From positions 1 through 51,317 of the forward strand of contig JAUYQZ010000012.1 in assembly GCA_030695415.1 (NCBI GenBank): a stretch of 51,317 bases of DNA. The letters are read 5' to 3'. Under the pieces are notes generated by a model. The model worked only from the letters and a program-made list of their open reading frames with translations. It searched no databases and had not been told where the DNA came from. Positions 46,279 to 51,317 of the stretch are shown piece by piece. Within the stretch, counting starts at the first letter, position 1. Each line of letters starts with the position of its first letter. Made by a program: the position numbers and the translations under genes. This DNA comes from Hylemonella sp. (lineage in GTDB: Bacteria; Pseudomonadota; Gammaproteobacteria; Burkholderiales; Burkholderiaceae_C).

Positions 46279-48051
46279 ATGCGCATGCAAGCTTCCGGAC
46301 CTTCTTCCGACAACACGCCCCCTCTTTTCTGGCTGGCCCTCTTGCTGCTGGCTGTCTGTGTCTATGCCTTCGGCCTGGACGGGCAGTACGTTCCCAGCAA
46401 TGGCGACGAGATGGTCTACGCGCACATCGCCCGCGAGACGGCAGCCACCGGCCAGTGGCTGCCACTGGCCTCGGAACTGGTCGACACGCGCAACACCAAA
46501 CCGCCCATGCTGTTCTGGCAGGCCATGGTGGCCGGCGGCTGGGGCGAGCACTGGAGCATGGCGGCGCTGCGCGTGCCCAGCCTGGTCTACCTGCTGCTGG
46601 TCAGTGCGGCCATCGTGCTGTGCCTGCGCGCCATCACGCAGCGCTGGCGAGAGGGACTCCTGGCCGCCTGTCTCTTCCTGGCCTTCCTCAGCACGTTCCG
46701 CTACGGGCGGCCCTATCTCACGAGTGCCCCCGAAACCTTCTGGTTCAGCCTGCCACTGTTCGCCCTGCTCTGGCAGCGCGCGCGACTGCCGGCGGCCAGC
46801 CCCGGCTGGCTGGCTCATCTGCTCTTCGGCCTGGGCCTGGGCTTGGGCCTGGCCTACAAGTCCTTTGCGCTGATCGCACCGGCTGCCGCCGCCTGGTGGC
46901 TGGCCCTGGTGGCCAGCGAATCACACCTGAGCTGGCGAACCGTTTGGCAGCACACGCTGAAGACCGCCTTCAGCGCCGTTTTTGCACTCGCCGTGTTCGG
47001 CCTGTGGTTCGTGCTTGACCCGGATCCGCAAGCCGTGTGGCGCGAGTTCATCGTCGCCGAGAACGCGGCCAAGTTCTCCGACAGTCGCGGCTGGTGGCAC
47101 GAGGCCTTCTCGCTAAGCGGTTCCAGCATCTGGTCGCAACTGCTGGCCTATGCGGTGAATGCCGGCCTGCTGTTCTTCGTCATCATCGGGCTGGGCTGGT
47201 TCGGCCTCAGGCGCCTGCCGCACTGGCGAAAGGTCTGGTCGCTCCCGCCGCACCAGGCCATCCTGCTGGCCTGGGCCCTGGTCTGGCTGCTGGTCTTCCT
47301 GTTTCCCAGCCAGCGCTCTGCACGCTACGTGATCCCGGCCATGCCGGCCGTGGCCATGCTGCTGGCCCTGCACTGGCGCGATATTGCGCGTGCCTGGTTC
47401 CTGCCCACGCTGCTGTTCACCGGCCTGGCCCTGCTGATGATCGCCCGCATTGCCTGGGTCGGCCACACGCTCGGCCTGTCCTCCCCGGTCGAACTCGGTC
47501 TGGCCCTGCTGGCGGTGAGCGCCGGCGCGGTCACCATCGTCGCCGGACTGTGGCGAAGCGCCTGGAGCCGGGGCGCCGCCGTGCTGGCCAGCCTGCTGGT
47601 CTATGCCGCCTTCAACCTCAGCGTGGCGCCCATGGACGGCCCCGTGGGCCGTTATGACGCACAGGCCATGGCTGACACGCCCCAGGGTCGTGTCGCCGTG
47701 CCCAACGGCTTCAACAGCCAGTTCGAACGCTTCCAGTTTCTGCTGCCCGGCCCGCACCAGTTCCTGCCCTACGAAACCGGTGCGCGTGCCATGGCGCGGC
47801 GGGCGCCTGGCATGCCAGCGCCGACCGCGGCCGACGAGTTGCGGCAGTTGCTGGCCGGGCATGAGGCCGTGGTCTGGATCCAGTCGTCCGAGTCACAGAC
47901 TGCGCCGCCCTGCCAGCAGCCTGCCTGCCGCGTGCTGGGCGAGCGCTGGCTGCTCACCAGCCGGCATCTGCCCGGCGAAGTGCGACTGGACAACCTCTGG
48001 TACCCGCAGCAGTGGATGTACCGACGCGAGTGGCTGCTGACTCGCTCCTAA
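46279..48051 (+). CDS. GT39/ArnT-like membrane glycosyltransferase
   Basis: Large polytopic glycosyltransferase (590 residues, about 11-12 spans) of the PMT/ArnT superfamily. The first periplasmic loop has NGDEMVYAHIARETAATGQ with the acidic catalytic Asp, then DTRNTKPPMLFW, the ArnT-like substrate loop; the C-terminal third is a soluble periplasmic domain. Such enzymes transfer sugars from polyprenyl-phosphate donors to lipid A or proteins. The ATG at 46279 follows CCAGG; the next Met two codons on is an alternative. It overlaps the convergent membrane-protein gene by 4 bases (CTAA). Confidence 0.88.
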   Translation: MRMQASGPSSDNTPPLFWLALLLLAVCVYAFGLDGQYVPSNGDEMVYAHIARETAATGQWLPLASELVDTRNTKPPMLFWQAMVAGGWGEHWSMAALRVPSLVYLLLVSAAIVLCLRAITQRWREGLLAACLFLAFLSTFRYGRPYLTSAPETFWFSLPLFALLWQRARLPAASPGWLAHLLFGLGLGLGLAYKSFALIAPAAAAWWLALVASESHLSWRTVWQHTLKTAFSAVFALAVFGLWFVLDPDPQAVWREFIVAENAAKFSDSRGWWHEAFSLSGSSIWSQLLAYAVNAGLLFFVIIGLGWFGLRRLPHWRKVWSLPPHQAILLAWALVWLLVFLFPSQRSARYVIPAMPAVAMLLALHWRDIARAWFLPTLLFTGLALLMIARIAWVGHTLGLSSPVELGLALLAVSAGAVTIVAGLWRSAWSRGAAVLASLLVYAAFNLSVAPMDGPVGRYDAQAMADTPQGRVAVPNGFNSQFERFQFLLPGPHQFLPYETGARAMARRAPGMPAPTAADELRQLLAGHEAVVWIQSSESQTAPPCQQPACRVLGERWLLTSRHLPGEVRLDNLWYPQQWMYRREWLLTRS

Positions 48052-48695
48052 GAGCGACGCAGCTTGCGCCACAGCCAGTCGGCCTGGAGCAGCAGCCAGA
48101 GCCAGGGGTCCAGCACCGCATCCCAGACATTGCCGCTGGGAAGGCGCAAGAACACATGCAACAGCAGCGCAGCGATCAGCCCTCCTGAGAGGATGGCGTT
48201 GCCACGCAGCAGCCAGGGCAGATAGCCCAGCAGCACCAGCGCCCCCAGCGCCAGCGGTGTGAAACCCCAGGCATACAGGCTCACCGGCCACAGGGCAAAG
48301 GTGTCGAGCAGCAGGGCCCAGCCCAGCACAATCAGGGCCGGCGCTCCCCCGCGGAAATGCTCGAACCCGCTGACGCCCGGCGCCTGCGGCCGGTAGTGCT
48401 GCAGCAGCACCCAGCCACACACAGCCACCAGCAAGCCGCTCGGCGCACGAAACGCCAGACCCAGCCAGAAGGCAGGCGACAGCCCGCCGGGCAGCAGACA
48501 GCAGAGCAGCAGGAGCAGCGGCAGCCAGTACTGCAGACCCATCGCGTTCATCCCGCGGCGGCGCAGGAGCACGAGGGCCAGGGCGGCCAGCACCAGTCCC
48601 CAGGCCAGCCCCAGGTAGATGCGAGCCACCAGCGGGGCGGGCAATGCGCTCGCCTCGGTGGACAGCAGGGCGGTGGACAGCTGAGTCAGTTCCAT
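48048..48695 (-). CDS. Polytopic membrane protein of unknown function
   Basis: A 215-residue, very hydrophobic protein with about six spans and no motif I recognise. Leu/Ala/Trp content is high; between spans there is a short loop HYRPQAPGVSGFEHFRGG, and the C-terminus is basic (WRKLRRS). It starts 9 bases after the sialidase-like gene, so the two are almost surely one transcript and may work together. Its stop overlaps the GT39 stop on the other strand. No function proposed. Confidence 0.75.
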   Translation of the reverse strand: MELTQLSTALLSTEASALPAPLVARIYLGLAWGLVLAALALVLLRRRGMNAMGLQYWLPLLLLLCCLLPGGLSPAFWLGLAFRAPSGLLVAVCGWVLLQHYRPQAPGVSGFEHFRGGAPALIVLGWALLLDTFALWPVSLYAWGFTPLALGALVLLGYLPWLLRGNAILSGGLIAALLLHVFLRLPSGNVWDAVLDPWLWLLLQADWLWRKLRRS

Positions 48696-48704
48696 CGTCG
48701 GGCC

Positions 48705-49871
48705 CTAGCGTGCCAAAGGCACAAGCATGAAACGCTGCCAGGCAATCGCCTGGCGTTGCTCGGTGTAACTCACCCACAGGCTGTCATCGGCCCAGGCCAT
48801 GGAGGGGTAGGACATCTCGCGGCCCGGCGCGGCCTGCGCCAGCGTCTCCAGCACCGTCCACTCCAGGCCATCGCGCGACTGGCTCAGCACCAGTTGCGCC
48901 CGGGATTCAGCGCGCGGGTTGTGCGCGAGGAACATAAGATCGGACCGCAACGCCAAGCCAGCCACGGCAGCGTCGGGATTGGCGGGCCCAGGGTCGGGCA
49001 GGTCCAGCCAGCTGCGCCCACCATCGTGGGTCAACACTGCGCGCAGCTTGCGGTCCGCGCGGTTGTCGCGCAGCAGGGCCAGCCATTCAGTCTCGCTGCG
49101 CGCCAGCAGGGTGGGCTGCAGCAGGTCGCGGCGCTGCGACATGCGCGTCATGCCGCGAAACTCACCGGCCGCATCAAAGCGCAGGGCCACGGGGTACTTC
49201 ACACCGATCTCGAAATACACCGGTAGCACCATGCCGCCATCGGCCAGCGGCAGGGGCATGGCACGCACCAGGTGGCTGGTGTTCCACACCCAGGACAGGG
49301 GCAACACGCGCAGTGGCTGGAAGGGCTCGTGCGGTGCGTCCTGACGCAGGTGCAGGATGCGCCCGGCCGCCCAGCCGCCCAGGCCGGTGGCCACGACAAA
49401 GAGATGGGTGCGGCCCTGCGCATCGCGCCACGCCACCGGATTGCCCAGGCGACGCAGACCAAAGCCCAGCGTGTCAGCCGCGCTCTGGCGATTCACCACA
49501 TAGGCCGCCGGGCTCCATTGCTGGGACGCGCGATCGAATCGCGACATGGCAATCTGCACATCCGGCCCGCTTTCGCGCGACCCGGCAAACCAGTAGGCCT
49601 GCAGGGCTGCGGGATGGTCCGGCGGCATGGCCAGCAGGGTGCTGGCGTGCGCGGCCGGCGTGTTGACCGGCATCGGGACACGGCCCGCCGCCTGCAACAC
49701 CAGCCGACCGGTGGCGGCCTGTGCCCCGGATGGCCAGACGGCCTGGGGCGCGACGCTCGCGGGTGCACGCTGCCAGCACTCCACGGCCGTCAGCAACAGG
49801 CACAGGCCCAAGCCGGCCCAGCAGCGCCGGGCAGCGGAACGATACAGCCAGGAAAACGACAGTCGGGACAC
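48705..49871 (-). CDS. Sialidase-like (BNR/Asp-box) membrane-anchored protein
   Basis: A 388-residue protein with an N-terminal basic stretch and one hydrophobic anchor (about 19-31), then a six-bladed-propeller-like domain of the sialidase superfamily. Two Asp boxes are visible: THDGGRSW (281-288) and SRDGLEW (332-338), and the C-terminal SYPSMAWADDSLWVSYTEQR is the typical end of bacterial sialidase-like proteins. Whether it cleaves sialic acid is unproven; many relatives lack that activity. The start codon is GTG (49871) without a clear Shine-Dalgarno. It heads a two-gene unit opposite the glycosyltransferases. Confidence 0.8.
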   Translation of the reverse strand: MSRLSFSWLYRSAARRCWAGLGLCLLLTAVECWQRAPASVAPQAVWPSGAQAATGRLVLQAAGRVPMPVNTPAAHASTLLAMPPDHPAALQAYWFAGSRESGPDVQIAMSRFDRASQQWSPAAYVVNRQSAADTLGFGLRRLGNPVAWRDAQGRTHLFVVATGLGGWAAGRILHLRQDAPHEPFQPLRVLPLSWVWNTSHLVRAMPLPLADGGMVLPVYFEIGVKYPVALRFDAAGEFRGMTRMSQRRDLLQPTLLARSETEWLALLRDNRADRKLRAVLTHDGGRSWLDLPDPGPANPDAAVAGLALRSDLMFLAHNPRAESRAQLVLSQSRDGLEWTVLETLAQAAPGREMSYPSMAWADDSLWVSYTEQRQAIAWQRFMLVPLAR

Positions 49872-49984
49872 GATAAAGCTCGGTGCGTGAAAGATTGCGC
49901 GCTCGTTGATTTGCGGCAGAGTTTAGCGGGCTGGCGTGCAGGCTATCATGGTCCGCGCATCACCACTGCGGGAACACCTCTGCC

Positions 49985-51317
49985 ATGCCCATCCGACACC
50001 GCCTGCTGGCCAGCATCCTGATGATCCTGCTCCTGCCTTCCAGTTGGGCGCAACCCCGCCCCGATGGATCGCCAGCCGCGATGGTGACCCCGGAGGCACA
50101 GCCGGTGATCGAGACCGGTGGCACGCCCCCTCCCACCATTGCCGACCTGGTCCTGCTCTTGCGCAGCTACAAGCCCGACCAGCAACGTGTCAACGAATTG
50201 CGCACCCTCCTCGAAGCACCCGTTCCAAGCGAAGGGGCACCTGCCGATCTGGCGCGAGCCTGGCATAAAAAGGCCTTGGTCGCCGAAGAATTGCAGCAAG
50301 TTGAGAAACGCACTGAATATCTGGGCAACGCACTGCCCTACGCACGCCAAGCCAGCCTGGAAGAGGTGGCCTTAGGTGGCCTGACGCGAGTACGGTTTGA
50401 ATACGCCATCAGTCTCTGGTACTCCAAAAGCGTCGCTGCGTCTCAGGAAAGCACGCTTGAACTGGCCCTTGAACTGGAAAAATCCCAGCGCCTTCCTCCC
50501 CTGCTGCTGACCCTGTATTTCCATGTCATCACGAATTACGTCCATCTGGGCGATCTGGACAGCGCGCGGCTGGCCCTGGGAAAGGCGGATGCGCTGTACC
50601 GTCAATTGAGCAGGCGGCCACAACTCGCCATGCGGCTTCCGCACTTTTCGAGTCTGCTCGAAACCGCGCGAGGCTTCGTGCTTTTGAGTGAAGGCAAACT
50701 CGAAGAGGCAGAGCGCGCCTTCCTGGCCGCCAGCCGCCAAGGCGAAAGAAACGCGGAATACAACGCCGTCAATCAGAGGAACCTGCCCTTTGAGATTCCG
50801 ATGGACCGGATCCAGACGCGTAACAATTCGACGCGCCTTTTCCTGGGCAAGGCGTTGATCCAGCAGCAGCGATTGAACGAGGCCGAGGTGCTTCTGCGCG
50901 AGATCTTGAAGAGCTCGCTGGTACTCAATGGCCGCAACTCTTTCATCACGGGTCGCGCACTCTGGACGCTGTCGCTGGTTTTCACAAATCATGGTCGCCA
51001 TGCGGAAGCGACCGTGCTGGCGCAGTGGGCGGACCGATCTCTGCACGAAGCCGGCTTCTCTGAAACCAGCCCGGCGCGCCTGAACGGCCGAATCATCCTG
51101 GCCAATGCCCTGACGGCCGCAGGCCGCGCCGACGAGGCCGTCGTCCTCTACGATGCCATACGTGCCAAGGTCGGCAACGACACCCGCCTGGAAGAAGGCT
51201 TCGGCCAGGGCTCCCTGCTGTCCATCCGGGCCTACATCCTCACCAACCGCCTGGCCGACGCCCTGCGCGACGGCGACAACCTGCTGCGCCACAACACCCG
51301 CCACTTCGGTGCCGGCC
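49985..51317 (+). CDS. Secreted TPR-like protein, 5' part (runs off window)
   Basis: An uninterrupted reading frame from the ATG at 49985 to the window end (444 codons, no stop). It begins with a Sec signal peptide (MPIRHRLLASILMILLLPSS, cleavage after SWA, residue 22), a Pro-rich linker, then helical repeats spaced like TPRs: LGDLDSARLALGKADALY, LSEGKLEEAERAFLAASRQ, QQQRLNEAEVLLREILK and TAAGRADEAVVLYDAI. The frame on the opposite strand (50372-51304) is a shadow. In related bacteria such N-terminal TPR parts often precede a CHAT protease domain; that is a guess, as the C-terminus is outside. A TATCAT (49944-49949) may be its -10. Confidence 0.75.
   Translation, partial: MPIRHRLLASILMILLLPSSWAQPRPDGSPAAMVTPEAQPVIETGGTPPPTIADLVLLLRSYKPDQQRVNELRTLLEAPVPSEGAPADLARAWHKKALVAEELQQVEKRTEYLGNALPYARQASLEEVALGGLTRVRFEYAISLWYSKSVAASQESTLELALELEKSQRLPPLLLTLYFHVITNYVHLGDLDSARLALGKADALYRQLSRRPQLAMRLPHFSSLLETARGFVLLSEGKLEEAERAFLAASRQGERNAEYNAVNQRNLPFEIPMDRIQTRNNSTRLFLGKALIQQQRLNEAEVLLREILKSSLVLNGRNSFITGRALWTLSLVFTNHGRHAEATVLAQWADRSLHEAGFSETSPARLNGRIILANALTAAGRADEAVVLYDAIRAKVGNDTRLEEGFGQGSLLSIRAYILTNRLADALRDGDNLLRHNTRHFGAG

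Noticed and set aside
50372..51304. 310-codon frame opposite the last gene
   Set aside because: The plus strand has an uninterrupted frame with signal peptide and helical repeats; this one has none.

Overview
The window is about 51 kb of GC-rich chromosome. Its gene order and protein families point to a betaproteobacterium of the order Burkholderiales, most likely Comamonadaceae (Rhodoferax/Hydrogenophaga/Acidovorax-like). The pointers are an mlaFEDACB-ABC exporter-ibaG-murA-hisG string, pilMNOPQ followed by aroKB, cyaY facing lptM-lysA, ResB/CcsB-type (system II) cytochrome c maturation next to a cytochrome c4, and two tandem LpxL-type acyltransferases beside metK. Almost everything is core genome. 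No rRNA, tRNA, CRISPR array, prophage or gene-free stretch over 300 bases was seen.

Layout: 1-7.6 kb (minus strand) is an envelope operon: the Mla phospholipid transport system (mlaF, E, D, A, C, B), a two-gene ABC-2 exporter, the BolA-family ibaG, murA and the start of hisG. 7.6-13.9 kb (minus) is gltB-gltD, NADPH glutamate synthase, with a good promoter and an intrinsic terminator. 14.0-14.85 kb is a single-gene transposon-like unit (REP-associated tyrosine transposase) bounded by TAATYGGGG motifs. 14.85-26.1 kb (minus) runs from pilM: the type IV pilus assembly platform and secretin (pilMNOPQ), then aroK, aroB, a dGTPase-like HD hydrolase, an MFS carrier, a DUF1415 protein and a methyltransferase, many of them overlapping by 4 bases, then a glycine-zipper lipoprotein.

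26.1-33.7 kb (mostly plus): penicillin-binding protein 1A, cyaY (minus, stop codons abutting), a compositionally foreign secreted protein, lptM-lysA, and an MsbA-like ABC exporter. 33.7-39.8 kb (minus): a periplasmic redox block of cytochrome c4, resB, ccsB, msrP and msrQ. 39.8-41.4 kb (plus): the GTPase YihA and an epoxide-hydrolase-like enzyme. 41.4-43.1 kb (minus): two lipid A acyltransferase homologues. 43.1-48.05 kb (plus): metK behind a strongly structured leader, then a GT9 glycosyltransferase, a GtrA flippase-like protein and an ArnT-like GT39 transferase. 48.05-49.9 kb (minus): a polytopic membrane protein and a membrane-anchored sialidase-like protein. 49.98 kb to the end: the open 5' part of a secreted TPR-like protein.

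The main theme is envelope building: outer-membrane lipid asymmetry, peptidoglycan, pili, LPS acylation and glycan addition, with amino-acid synthesis (Glu, His, aromatic, Lys, SAM) interleaved. The items most worth following are the TAATYGGGG/hairpin family around the transposase and inside gltB-gltD, the multi-hairpin metK leader, the terminator that sits inside the mla leader, the secreted protein inserted between cyaY and lptM, and the sialidase/membrane protein pair facing the glycosyltransferases.
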